From the NCBI GenBank assembly GCA_949318235.1, contig OX439132.1:20600217-20664216 (forward strand): 64,000 nucleotides of DNA, written 5' to 3'. The position numbers and the translations under genes were made by a program. Source of the stretch: Ecdyonurus torrentis (Eukaryota > Arthropoda > Insecta > Ephemeroptera > Heptageniidae). The notes under the pieces were generated by a model. That model was given only the letters and a program-made list of their open reading frames with translations, ran no database searches and had not been told where the DNA came from. Positions 20,101 to 34,657 of this stretch are shown here, one piece after another; positions within the stretch are counted from its first letter, which is position 1; each line of letters opens with the position of its first letter.

Positions 20101-23100
20101 TTAGAAGATAAAATAACACGTTGACGTAGAAGATATAATAAAAATCACGCTTTATAATCTTGTTTCTTTGCAACAAGAATATAATAAAATAATTAAAAGC
20201 CACTGTAGGATTCAATATTATTTTTCAGTACTTTATCTATTTATCTACATTAAAACTTGAGAAGAAATTTAATTTTTTTTTTTCATGACGACGTTCACTT
20301 CAAGTCGTGTATGTTCACTTAATTTCCATTAAACTAGATGAAAAAAACAAACAAAACAGAGCCACTTTTTTCACATCGTAATTTTTTTATATATATAAAA
20401 GGGCATTGTATAGAAAAAAGTTCAATTCTTGAATTCTGGCTTGAGGTCTGAATTTTGGGTGTTGGGTGCGGAGGGGGGTTTAGTAAAAGAGTTGGAGAGC
20501 GGCGTTTCTTCAGTGCCACTCACTAGGGTTTCTTTGCTAACAGCGTTGCTTCCCGAAGTCCTGAAAATCAGATGTAAAACATCCAGATATTACGTCGATG
20601 ACGTCATCACGTATATGGACCAATAACAAAAGGACGATACGATTGGTCACATATTTTATATAATATAATTAGACTTAACTAATATAATATAATTGTAGCT
20701 GAAAAAAAAAAGTAATACTCGCTGGTGGCCATCTTTATTACTTTCATGCAATTATATATTACAACTTTTGACCTCCCAAATATTGTCCTAACAAAAAATA
20801 TATATATATATATATGTGCTCCTTAATATTTTTTTTTTTTACCTAGTTTATTTAATGCGTGCACTTAATTTAAGGGACATTTTCTACTTTCCATTCCCTC
20901 CCACGCTCGCTCATTATTTTTCCCATATTTACTCCATGAAGCATTTTTTAATTAAAACTGAAACACGTACATTTGATTATAATTATGCATACCATTCAAT
21001 ATTGATTATATATTGATTACGTGTTTCAATTTTATGTTATTATAGTACAAAAATAAAAATGATAATAATTTTTTTATATAATAATATGCTGATTATCAAA
21101 ATGCATTAATATATAAAATGATGATGGGGAAAAAGATAAGTATAAATAAACAATAAAAATGCAATTAATAAAGGGTTATAATAATATTCGATGTAAAAAT
21201 AAAATTGTATTTTTTTTTCTAAATTAGGGTTTCTTTGATTATATATATATAAAAATAATTAAAATAAATGATAAATTTATAATATAACATCTTATTTTGA
21301 TTTAATTTTGTTTCAAATTTGTTTGTAAAGGATATTTTATTTTTAGGTAAAGGTTAAATGGAAGGTCAAAAAAGGTCAAAGGATTTGCATGTTATACCAT
21401 TGATTAATTTTTTTTAATACCCTCTCAATCAAAGTATTTTACAACCAAATAATACCAAATATAAATCGTAGAGATATTATTTAGCATGATTTGGTTAAAG
21501 CTGCATCATATTACTATTATAAACATTTGAATTGCATATACATGTGAACTTGCCAAGCTAAAGAAATTTTGGTTTTTGTGTGTTTATTTTTATATGCGTG
21601 TAAATTAATATTTCAGTGTGTATATTTTTTCTTTTCTTATTTTTAACATTTGGTGGGTTCTCATATTTTTTTATTAGATGGGGACGTGCCCTAAGCATTT
21701 AATATAAAGTGGTTTAAAGCTAAAAAAAAAAAATATATATATTGTAAATAACTTAAATATTTTTTATAATATGAAGCACTTTTTTAATTATAAATAAAAT
21801 TCAGCAATAAAAAAAATGCATGATATGAAATAAAAAAAAAAGAGACGTTTATAAAAAACAGTTAGAAAATTCAGGCAATATTAATGCAATGCAATATGTT
21901 TACAAACAATATTTCATGCTAAAATTTTAATGAAACATGCTCGAAAATCATGATGTATTTGAAGCATAACAAATACGTTACTCACCCGTATAATCTACTT
22001 TCTCGAAGACCGCCCCTTATTTTTCATTTTTTTATATATGAAAAAAGAAAGAATAAAAAAAGCAATAAATTAACTTAGACATCGATCACAATTAAAATAA
22101 TCTATAATAATTAATTAAAAAAAACTACTAAATACTATGATAAGCTTTAAAATGAAATAAATAACTATACTTTTAGCTTTTTTGTCTTGAGGGGAGGGTG
22201 GATAAAAATAAATAAAGTTGTGACATATAATTACTATATCATAAGGCGAGAGTGGTGAAAAATATTATATAGCCTATTCTTTCTACCAGTTTTAAAAGAA
22301 AAAAACAAACATATTTTTAATAATTAGTGCAAAATGGTTCTAAAATATATACTAAATTACATTTATTTTCCTTCTAAATACAGATTAGTAAAATACTTTA
22401 TGGTATACATTTTAGTAGTCATAAATTATGACTTTTCACCAAACTGGCCCGAAAAATAATCAAAACACTTTTTTTTTTATGATGCGACACAATTAACACT
22501 GACAAAAAATACAACAAAAATTTATTTAATTAAAAAAAAATGTTAATAAAATATTTATATAATGAAGCCCTTGATAGTTAAATAATTTTTTAATAACAAC
22601 TTTGGGAGGTCTGGGCTTCTTTCAAACATAAAACAACAACAACATAAATACAAAATCTATCATTCCACCTATAAAAAACATGAAAGAATATTTTTAATTT
22701 ATATAACATACATTCCACACAACATTCGACAAAAAAATTTTTAACACACATTCCCACACATTCATGCAGTATAAATAAATTTCAAATGAAAATAAATAAT
22801 GACGAAAAATGGAGAGTAATTTAAATCTAACAATAAATTACTGATATTTGAGTGATATTTATAAACTATTTTTCAATTCTCCATTATTCTTTATATAAAA
22901 ATAACAAAATAAAGATAATATTTTTAGAAAAATAAAATAAAATTATAAGTTTTGTTATATACGTAAATAAAATTTTATTAAACATAAAAGGCATATTAAA
23001 GTATTTAAAAAAAATAATATCAACACTTGCTGAGTAACATATAAATTTTAAAATGTGCTTCTTATCACTTATCATTAATTTGTGCTTGAGATAACATTAT

Positions 23101-26100
23101 TTAAATATAAAAACATAATAATCCATTTCAATTCATGATTTATTGAGCATTGAATTTTTATATAACCTTAATAAAAAAAAAAAATTAAAATTTTAATTTA
23201 ACTTTAAAAAAAACTTGCATATTTATATTTCTATTATTTGTAACTTCCATTGGTGCATGAAAACAATATATAATATTAAAAGCTTGGCAGGTCCGAGGGA
23301 GAGCTTTTTATTATTATTAAAGTTTTGTAGTTTTGTTGTCCGAGAGCATGCGCGGTGGATGAGTGCGCACCCAACTTACCTCCCATTGCCCTGTCTGAAG
23401 AGTGCTAATATTTCCTCGAAGGTCTTGTTCTTTGTTTCTGGAACTTTCTTGTATGTAAATATCCAGAAGATGGCAAGAAACACGCTAAACGGTAGAAACG
23501 TGTAGTTTTCCAACGCCGTCTATAAATAGTAGGCATTAATTTAATTACTCATATATATAAAATTATTTAACGAAAACGTTAAGTATTCAAATCTGTGTAT
23601 TGTATATTCACTGGAAATAAAGTTTACTGACATATTTCTCAGTTAAAAAAAATCCTATTAGAACAGCACTAAGATAGTTATTATTATCTAATGATACAAT
23701 GTTCCAAAAAAAATTGTTTTCAAATTTATAATTATACATAATTAAAATAATAATAATGACATTTAGCATTATACATTCTTTTATAATTTTTTAATATAAT
23801 TTTTTTTACTATGAAACGTAAAACACCAGGTATATAGAAGAGGAAGGACAGAGAGAAATACTGGTGCATGTTTCAATAACTTACTTTCATAGTTGGGAAG
23901 AGAATACCAACGAGGAAATTAGCCATCCAGTTGACGAGCACAGCTATAGACATAGCTGCCGGTCTAGGCCCTTGAGAAAATAATTCTGCAGTGATCATCC
24001 AAGGAATTGAACCTGGACCCACAGCGAAGAACACCACAAATCCAAGGATGGAGACGACGGATAAGTAGGACATCCAGTCGATCATCTCCTGCACATAACC
24101 AAAGAATTCCTATCAGCAGAAGATAGTATCATCTTTCCTAAAAATGGAGGAGGAGTATTATATATAATAATAATATATAATGATAATACACTAATTATAA
24201 TATAGTTTTCTTTGTTTGTTTGTATTTCTTATATTTATATATAAGCCCACCAAATTAAATAAAATAAATTAATAATTATTAGTATATAATTATATATATA
24301 TAGATGCATATGGTGCATTGAACTTGTGATGTATGACAAGTGTAAAATATATAAGATATTGTTGTTTGTTTGTTCTCCTCCAGTCATATTAGGAAAGTTG
24401 TTGGTGACACACAGAGAGGGCAACTAAAAATTGGGTCAAATTAGCTGTGGTGAGGGTGTTTAAGCCATGCAATATACTACTTTATCATATTACATATTAT
24501 TTAGTTAATATTTAATACAGACATAAATTTACTATATATTATTTCGTAATTCAATAACCTGGCAATAGTTTCCAATATAGTGTGCATACAAAAATATGTT
24601 CATATTTCTCTTCTCCAATTAAAATCCAATATTAAAAACTGTTTCAGTCATTTTTTTATTAATTGAAAAACTCTCAAAACAAATAAATTATTCATTTTTT
24701 TTTTTCATTTGAAAGCAATTAATTGAAGCTCAAATTGACTCATTTAAAGAAAATAAAGCTATTTTTCAAAAGTGTTTGTTTTGCCAAACTGAATTTTCTA
24801 CTCTATCGTTATAAAATGGTCTAGTATAGTCTTGTCAAGATGAGACATATCAAACTGTAATATGACAAAAACTTAAAAAAGCAAAAAAATTAATCAAAGA
24901 AACAAAAGAGTCCATGCTTGAAGACTTGAAAAGTAACCACCACCCCTTAATAAAAATTAATGATAAAATTAACTTATAATAATAAAACTAAATAATAAAT
25001 GAAAGCAATATTTTGCAGGTGTAGCAACTTAATAAAACGGCATGCCGGCTGTGCCCAGTTATTGTGCAATGGGCACCGTGCATTGCTGAAAACTAGAAGC
25101 AATATATAATTAATTAACATAATATATAAAAAGCAAGTTAAAAATTCCTTTGTTTGCTATGTAAAAATTCATGTCTATGAAGTTTTTGCATCTCTACACG
25201 CAAACAATGTTTATTTTGGTAAAAAAAATACAACTCGTATTTTTTTAAAGTTTTTATTTAAAATAGAGTATCTATTTAGTTTTGATTTAGTTATATAGGT
25301 ATCTTAAATCACATTCAACTTAATTTAATTGAAATTTTATAAAAAGTCATACTGATTTTTTTAATTGCTTTTTATATTAAAAAAAAAATGTTATTTATGA
25401 TAATGAAACTTGTTAAATTATTACTTTTTATTATAACAAATTTCATTGTCTTTAAGCTTACTTACCATCCGTGGACAACTATAGTAACAAATATAGATCC
25501 ATTCATATTTATTTATTTACCATAAAAGGTAAACCTTTACGTACAAAATACAGAGACTAGAATCCTGTTTACTAATATTGCAAACTCGAGCTATCAATCG
25601 AGATCGAGACGTTTTACTTTGTTGCTTTTCTATATAGTTTTACACGCAAGTAATTTTGTGAATGTTTTCCTTATCTTTTTGGAAAAAAAATTAAGAGTTC
25701 CTAGTCACTGTATTTTTATATACTGCTGAAAATTCAAAATCTTTGGTCAAAATATATTTCATCACATGATTTAAAGATTTCAAAATATGTAAATTGCAGT
25801 GTTCTATACTTTTTATTTAAATTAATTTTGTCTAGACATTTGTTTAATTCAAGCAATTTTTAAAAAAATAATAAATCCAATGAAGTCTATTTTATTACAG
25901 TACAATACATTGAATTAAATGATGATTCTGATTTATTTACGAAATTTTCCACTTATTTATATTATGAATTAGTTGTTCGCAACTTATTTTGGGCCCGGTT
26001 CCTGACACACGCACCTTTATGAGGAACGAAATGGTGATGAAAATGGAAAGGATGAACATTCCACCAAGGCCATAGAGATGCAACGTCCGCCGTCCTGTGC

Positions 26101-29100
26101 GGTCCATCAAAGGAATAGACACCAAAGTCATGCCGACCATGATGGCACCAATACCGATGGTTGCAAATTTAGCGCTCTCATCAGATAGACCCGAGCTAAT
26201 GAACAATCCCGTTGAGTAATAGAACACCTGGAATCAACAAAAAACAAAAAAGTTATCAATCTTGATATTTTATTTTTCTCTCTCTTTTTTTTTTATGTTT
26301 TGTGAATGAATCTTGATTCTCTAGTTGAAATTTATGTGACTTACGGCGTTGATGCCTGAGAGTTGCTGCGAGAGTTGCATGACGACGCCGATAATGAGCG
26401 GTGACCTGAGAGTGGGTGAGCAGATGAGTTCGGTCATGGAAATGGTGGACTCTGAATGCTGCGCGCGCTCCTCCGCACGCATCTCCTCGATGTCTTCCTC
26501 TACTTGGTTCGAGGCTCGCAACCGTCGCAGTGCTAAAAATAAATTAATTCATATTAGCATACATAACTACACAAAGTCATTGCATATAAAAATATGATAT
26601 TTTTGCAAGAATATTTACCTCTCCTTGCCTCTTCTTCCCATTGTTTGGTGATGAGCAGGTAACGTGGTGACTCTGGACACACAGGCAGCAAGATCAGCTG
26701 CAGAATGGCGGGGAATACTGCAAGACCTGTAACACGCACAAAGTAGCAATCAGTAAATTAAGAATGACAACAAACTAATGATAAAACTTTGATTTTTACG
26801 TTTAAAAAATAAAAATGAAATGATTTAGTTAAATAAATATACATTTAAAAGTCTTTATTTTAGCCTATTTCATGGAATAATTTTCTAATTCAGATAAAAT
26901 CTTCAAATTAACATCAAAGATTTATTATAAAAAAATTAGAAATTAGTTTATTTTGTCAGCGTGCGAGCAAAATATAATAAACATAAAGCACATACCTAGC
27001 AGAACGGGCCAACCATCGTTGGTACCGAGGATCTGTTCGATTCCCAGGACCTGAGAGATGAGTAACCCTACTGTCACTGCCAGCTGGTTAACTGTACCCA
27101 AGCCACCTCGCAGGTTGAGCGGTGCGATCTCCGAGATATACATGGGTACCAGAGACGTGTTTAGACCTGAAATACACAATTCAATCATTTTCAAGAAAAT
27201 TAGATTATTAGATTTAAATGTTAAAATATACAAAATACTAAACTTGTAATGTAATGTTGATAAATTTAACATTTTAAGATAAGCATTTTTTTAATTAAAA
27301 GATACAAAAAATAGCAATAAAGAAATAAAACAAACACAATTGATTGCATTCAAAATTCTTTTATTCAAAAGCTCTTTTAAACATAAATTCCATATAAAAT
27401 GTTATTGAAGGCTTTTAATTTGCATTTACCATTAATTAAATTTATAATGTCTAGACGAAAATCTAAATATGCTATAACATTAAATTTTATATTAAAATTA
27501 TTCTTATAACATTAAAAAATAATAATTACATAAAAAATTATATTGGAAGTCATTTTAACTACAACGGGGGAAAAAAACTAGAAACTTCAACAAAAAAAGT
27601 TATACTTTTAGAACAGATTATGATATTAAATATTAAAGTTTAGTTTATTTTGTTATTTTTTTTCTTTCCTCTTTTTATCATAGAGCTGAGGACGTGACTC
27701 TTTTTTACAACATTAAATTATTTATATATATGTGCAGCAGCAGCAGCAGTATATAGCAAGGGATGATATAATATATTCATTTTCACGAGGCAACTTGTTC
27801 ATGCATGCTCATGCAAGATTCGTTGTAATGAAGCTTCTACTCTGTATTAAAATACGTGATATAAAAAAATACTATACATGTAACTGCGTATACATGATAA
27901 TTTAATATAAGTTACATTATATAAAGTGTAATTTTGACCCAAATTTGTAAGGAATAAAGATTATCATCTGAGTTATAATAAAAAAATTTTGTAAGAGTAT
28001 AGTAGTTTTTTCTTCTTTTTTTTTAAATAAAAAATTCAGAACACACCAATACTAATAAAGTTCTACAAGACGAGTTTGAGTTACTGACTTGATTTAACGT
28101 GCTTTCTTATGGGGGATGACTTGAATAAGATTTTTTTTTCTCAGCACTGAAGTTTAATTGTAACTTACTGAGCCTCAAAGCTTTTATTTTTCCTGAACTT
28201 CAAACAATTTGTGGTAACATACTGTATTATATTTTTCATCAAACTTACTTAAAATTAAGGAAAAAAGAAGAAGAAAACGAAAAAAAAAAAAAAAAAAAAA
28301 TTGCGACTCAGTAACCTCAGTAAACTACATCAAAAAGTTCAGTATTAAGAAAAAAATTTAACTTGGAGTTACATTATAACTGCTTCATTTCCCCATAATA
28401 AAACATGTTAAATTAAGACAGTATAAACACAAAGTCTTATACTACATTTGTAGTACTTTGTTAGTATTGTTAGGTTCCGAGTTTGTTTAAATTATTACAA
28501 AACTAACTTCTGCAAGTCTACTATTTTTTCCCCAAAAAATGTTAAAAAAAAAGAAGAAAAAAAGGTAATTAATAAGAATGAATGCGAAATTATTGTACAG
28601 TAAAGAGCCAGCTACTATTTAGGCTTAAATTTTACAAAATATATATAAAAATTTGTTTTATAGATGACATTCAAATTATTTGGAAGTATCGTTGAAAATA
28701 ATAAAACAATTTTGCCATCTGAATCGAATAAAGCATCAAAAACATAAATAATAATTCTAATAAATCAATGTTTTCACTTACCACAATTGACACCAATCAC
28801 AAAGCGACCGAGAAATAAAATTTCATAGGAATGCGACAATTTTGTACAACCCATCAAGCACGCTCCACCTATTCCTAACACGTTATTCAACAGTAAACCT
28901 CCTTTCCTGTAATCATAACAATAATATTTTTACTATAGATCAATGTCAATGCGTGTTTACATGTATTATTTATTTCATAAAATATGGAAACAAAATAATT
29001 ATAATACTGACTATTATCAAGAATATTAAATGATGCAATTAAAAATATTAGTAAAATAATAATTATAATTTTTATCAAAACATTAACTAATATACGAGTT

Positions 29101-30117
29101 CGTCAATATCATTTTAATATTATTGGTTATATGGTTAAAACAATTAGGTAACTTTTTATATCATAAATATCAAATTAAAACTAATGCGTGATATCTTACC
29201 TGCCGAAGCGGTTAGCAATCATGCCTCCACTAAATCCCCCAACCATTCCTCCTATGGCAAATATTGATACAGCTATAGAGTATAAAATTTTGACTTTTTC
29301 TTCTGGAATATCTTCACCAAAACGATCTTTATATACATCTTTCATGAAATTTTCTATGTTCTGGAAAAACAACAACACACACGTAAAATTAGATTATATA
29401 AGAAACAAAGTAGGTGTACTGTATGTTTAGAAGAATAAATAGTTATAAATATATCGTTTCGCATAAAAGAGGGGAAAAATCATGAAAATGCGTTTTACTG
29501 TGGAAAGTCTGCTTTCAAAAGAAACATTTAATATATACTGTAATTCTATTCAAAAATAATATTCCAATGTCAAATAACATTTTATCTAAAATCCTAATAT
29601 TATAATTAATAATTTCATGCATTATAGGGAAAAATATTATCTTAAAAAGATATTTCCATTATATTACATAACACACCAACTATTTTTAGTTTCATTTATT
29701 TATTCTATTTTAATGAATACCATAACGTCCGTCCATCAATATTAAATCAAAATGTTAATAATAAAAGAAAACAGAAATATTTCATGGTTATAGAATTTTC
29801 TTACTATTACGTATAGAATCAAAATGAATTGGTATAATTGTTTTTTTTCCAAGGAAATAATAAAATGATTGTGATTTTGTGTGCGATGAGTACTGACCAG
29901 TTCTGGAGCGTTGATGACCCCTGTATTGTAGCCAAACTGCAGCATGCCCAGCACAGCCGCGAAGATGGCGTACGAGAGGAACACGGTAAGACCCTGGGAA
30001 CAAAAATCTCTCATCAAAAATCCAATCTAAAATATGTGACATTGGTTGGTTGTTTATATTATATAAACATTGTGGCTTCAAACAGCCTTTTTTTTTTAGC
30101 TACAAGAATTTTTTTAA

Positions 30118-30162
<45 letters not shown>

Positions 30163-33100
30163 CTTTATTTTTGTTAAAAGATTATGAAAGTATTATTTTT
30201 GTCTAATTATATTATTAAACGTCGTTGATTGTTTTAGTTTTAAATACCTCAAAATTTATTTAAAAATAACTCTAAAATTTTACAATTTACACCTCTTATA
30301 ACTTTACTTTATATTTATATATAATCTCTAAATAGAAGCTAATTTTGCAAGAAGTAAGCCCCCCATTACTTAAAAGTAACAAATTATTAAATATAAAGTT
30401 AAACTTTATTCCACAATATTGAACTGAAATCCAGTTTTATTATTAGATTTGTGACCATATATAAAAAAAGAGTATAAAATATGACGATTTAAAAGCAGGA
30501 AATGGTAGCAGGTAGGATTATCCCATGATCGGAAACATTAAATCTTTATTGAATATCCTACTTAAATATCAATAAATGAGAGAGGGAGCAGCACCATGAA
30601 CTCAAATCGAATTAAAGTCAATAATTTTGTCGCATGGTGAGGAATATTTTATTTATTTCAAATTAATTATAAATTTAAATATAAAATGAAGGGGAAATAT
30701 AAACAAAACAAAAAAACACATGCAAAAGAAACATAATTAAATCAAACTTTTATTTCAACAAAATAATACAAAAAAAAAAAAAATAACACAATAAAACATG
30801 CACATAAATATATATAATTATAAAAATAAACAAAAGTAACACTCAAATACACTCAATACATAACATTCAATTACATACAAATGCATAAAACAGAAAAATA
30901 AATATAAAACAAAACTTAATTAAACAATGAGAAGCTTATTATATATGCAAAAATAAAAAACGTTCTAATTATAAGCAACAAAAAAAGTTAATATTTGATG
31001 TTACAATTTCTATTTTACAATTGTAACTTAATATTAACGAAACTTTTCGCATAAATTATTTATAGTATGTGCATTGGAAATTAATTATAATGCATGCAGT
31101 TTAAAGTCTATATGTCCTTTTCACACGAAGCAATAATAATGATAGTGCCATATTTTTAAGAAGACCAGTTTTTTTTTTATATATTTCAGATATTATATAT
31201 TTTTTATTGTTATTATTTTAATTAAAAATATTGCTGCATGTGAACCGGTCTTAAAATAAAGTTTTGGAAATATATGTATAAATATTTTTTTTAATGAAAT
31301 ATAAATGTAAATGAATAACAAAAAAATAAATAACAATTAAATTGTTAAATACTCAACATGCATGTTCTCTTGAATTGCATAGTCTCAGACAGAGTTTCAA
31401 AAATATACACATTATTAGTTGCATTAAAATGAGCCTAATATTTTCTGCCATATCTATTCATGCAAATGAAATTAAAATATAGAAATAAAAATTAAAATAA
31501 CCTGAAGATTTCTACATTAAACAGAAAAATAAGTACCTAAAATAAAAATTACTATAACCTTTTTGAAGTTTAAAATTTTAGAATTCCAAGGACAAAAAAA
31601 AAAATAAAAAAGTAAAGTCTCTATTAAAAGTTAGAAGTACAAGCCACATTAACATGAGTACAGAAAAGTATATGCTTAAACGGACATGCTCGATACAATT
31701 TGTAAAGATTTTTTTTTGGGGGGGGGGGGGGGGGGGGGTAAAACGATTAGGTTAGAAATATAATATAACCATACTGGATATACACATAAAACTAACCAAC
31801 ATTTTTTTCTTCTTTTTTTGCATTAAGCCCTTTAGAATTCTCAAGTCTTTGACCTCTACTGTAAAAAAATACTTTTTAAACGTTTCAGGAACTACGTAGA
31901 ATAGATCACTTTAGGGCATCTTATCTATGAGTTAATTACTTACCTGTCGTAATAACAGCGCCTTCCGCCTGTGGCTCTGCTCCTCAAGTCTATCAACATA
32001 CTCTCGTAATTCTTCAATCTCCTCTTTGACTTGCTGCACGGCATCGAGCTCGTGTTTGATGGCCACCATATCCCTCTTCACCTCCACCACTTCACTCTGG
32101 CACGATTCGACGGATTTTGTGAGCTCCTGGAGCTGCGTGCGGATTTCAGAGAGCGCCACCGTTGTTTCGAAATGGCGATCGCTCTGCAGCTCATCCAGCT
32201 TGCTGCTCAGGTTCATGCTCATAACCGTCACTTGCTGCTGTAGACTGTCGTCATCACACAAACAAAAATACAATCATAATCCAATGTTCAGTTCATCAAA
32301 ACAAAACCTTAAAAAAAATTTAAGGAGGGATGATGAACTTTTAAATAACATAAATTGAGATTTTTCCATATAGAATTTCAAACAATTGTACATTCAATAA
32401 AGAAAATATCATGTATTGCCTTTCAGTTGCTTTTAGTTAGGAAGCATTTCGAAAAATACACGTTAATATGAATACTGTAAGGTTTTATATTTTACGGTGG
32501 TAACTTTCACGAAGCAAAATTTTACCACATGAAAGTTACGTTACATGAGTGACAAGACTGCAGTGCGCGTACTTAATCACACCACATTAACGTGAATTAT
32601 ATAAGCTCAAGTTAAACACTACCACAGAAAAGTCAAGACACAGTACTTTTGTTGGCTTAAGTTATAAAGATGAAACAATAGAAGATTTCCCCATTTATTT
32701 TACCATGATTTTAAATGTTAGAGACTTCGTTAGATAGAAAATGTATATAAAAGGAAACTTGCGCATGAATCAGCAATTTTCCACCCTTTTAATCCAAAAG
32801 CTTTTCACGTCATGCGTTTGTGCAAATCACCTTAAAGACTAAACTTTATTAAATTACGGTGATTCTGTGATGATATCCATCTTTACAACTGAAATTTAAA
32901 ACAGATTAATGTGAATAATGTGAATGTGCTTAATGATATATATAATCTTATTAGAATTACTGAAACTTTAGGAAAAATCTCATATTTACATTATAAAATT
33001 TTATTTGTTTTATTTCAGTTTTATTTGCATTTCAGGAATATATTAAATTTTTATAAATTTCTAAAAAAAATATATAGGAAAAAAATAGGAACACAAAGTT

Positions 33101-33767
33101 GCATCTTTAAGCATTCACAAAAACATCCAATCTTTGCTTTATAATTCACTGCCAAGAAATGGATGAAAACTATTCATATTATTTATAAAACTAAAATACA
33201 ATGAGTGCCAAAGAATAAAATTCATTATGAATTTTATTTTTATAAATGGATAAATACATTCTACATTTTAATACTAAAAATATTTTATGAATGAATAGCT
33301 TAAATATTACAATTGCGGTAACTGCAATAAAGTAAAAATATTATTATGACTATTTTGTCGTAAGAATTTTTTTTAAAGATGCTGGAAAAATAGAAGAAAA
33401 TCTTATTTATTTATTTGTTGTCACTACAAAAAATAGTTGTTGTTTTTTATATAATTATTGACAGAAAGCGAGGCAAAAACTTGTATAGTTTGCCAATTAT
33501 ATTTCATCATGCAGGCCAAAATAAGTGAACCACCACACACCACGCACAATTATATAATAATAATAATAGTAAGGGGGTATCATCGCTCGCATGCAAAATC
33601 AAAATACAATAAAAAAAAATGATAACAATGGTTTTGCAAAATTATTATTGCATTAACCATATATTTTTATTAGGTTATTACTTTAAATAAAATGTAAGGT
33701 GAGTGCTTTTTTCTAACAAATATATAACAACCAAAATAATGTGGATGTTTGTACAGTCTCAAAATGT

Positions 33768-33807
<40 letters not shown>

Positions 33808-34600
33808 AAAACGGTTGTTAAATGCTTACTTATAGCAAGACATGTGTTTTAATGTAAAAATTTTGCGTCTAAGAATGAGATGAAATATGAAATGATTGTG
33901 CCCTGTATTATTTACGCTTTGTAACATCTATATTATTGACTAAAAAATTTTTGATCATATAATCGATACCTTCAATATTTATCTCCAAAATTTAGTAGTT
34001 TTATTTATTATTATTAACATTTATTTTAGGCAAAAAGATGTGAAAAAGAACTTGTAACAATATTAACATTACGAAAGCTTTTTTTTTAATTAAACATTGT
34101 TTGTTCCAAAGATATTGAATGTAATTTAATTTATTGCAGATTGTAGTGTTTCTTGTTTTCTTTGACCTTACTTTACTACGATACTAATATAGAAGATATC
34201 TGACAAATTTTTTAACTTATTAAAATTCTAAACTATATATTAATGTATGGTATGGTATTATATAAGGCAGCAGTACTGTTTTCATTAAGATCATAAAATC
34301 AAGGAGTGTAAAAGAAAAAATCGTTGAAATAAACGATACTGTTTTGTTTATGTATTATTGTGTAAATTTAAATGACTCTTGAATTAAATAGCAAAGAGAC
34401 TGTACAAGCAAATCACATCTTCGATGTTTTAATAATAATAATAATAATAACGAAAAAAGTTATCAAATAAACACAGAATCCAAGAGTACTGAAAAATAAG
34501 TAGTACGAGGATTTTGGAAATAGATAGAGAGAGATAGAGAGAGAGAAGGATATATATAATTTTTAAGAAATATAAAATATTTGCTTCTTCTTTTTTGTAT

Positions 34601-34657
<57 letters not shown>

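Noticed and set aside
20334..20519. Minus-strand frame beginning MALKKRRSP
   Set aside because: It is another frame of terminal exon M. The frame fixed by the splice phase is different and ends in TGA at 20424-20422.
25038..25087. tRNA gene
   Set aside because: The block folds, but it lacks a GGTTCGA-type T arm and cloverleaf spacing.
32026..32358. Plus-strand open frame of 110 codons
   Set aside because: It is antisense to the coiled-coil exon of Glut1 and is a shadow of that coding sequence.
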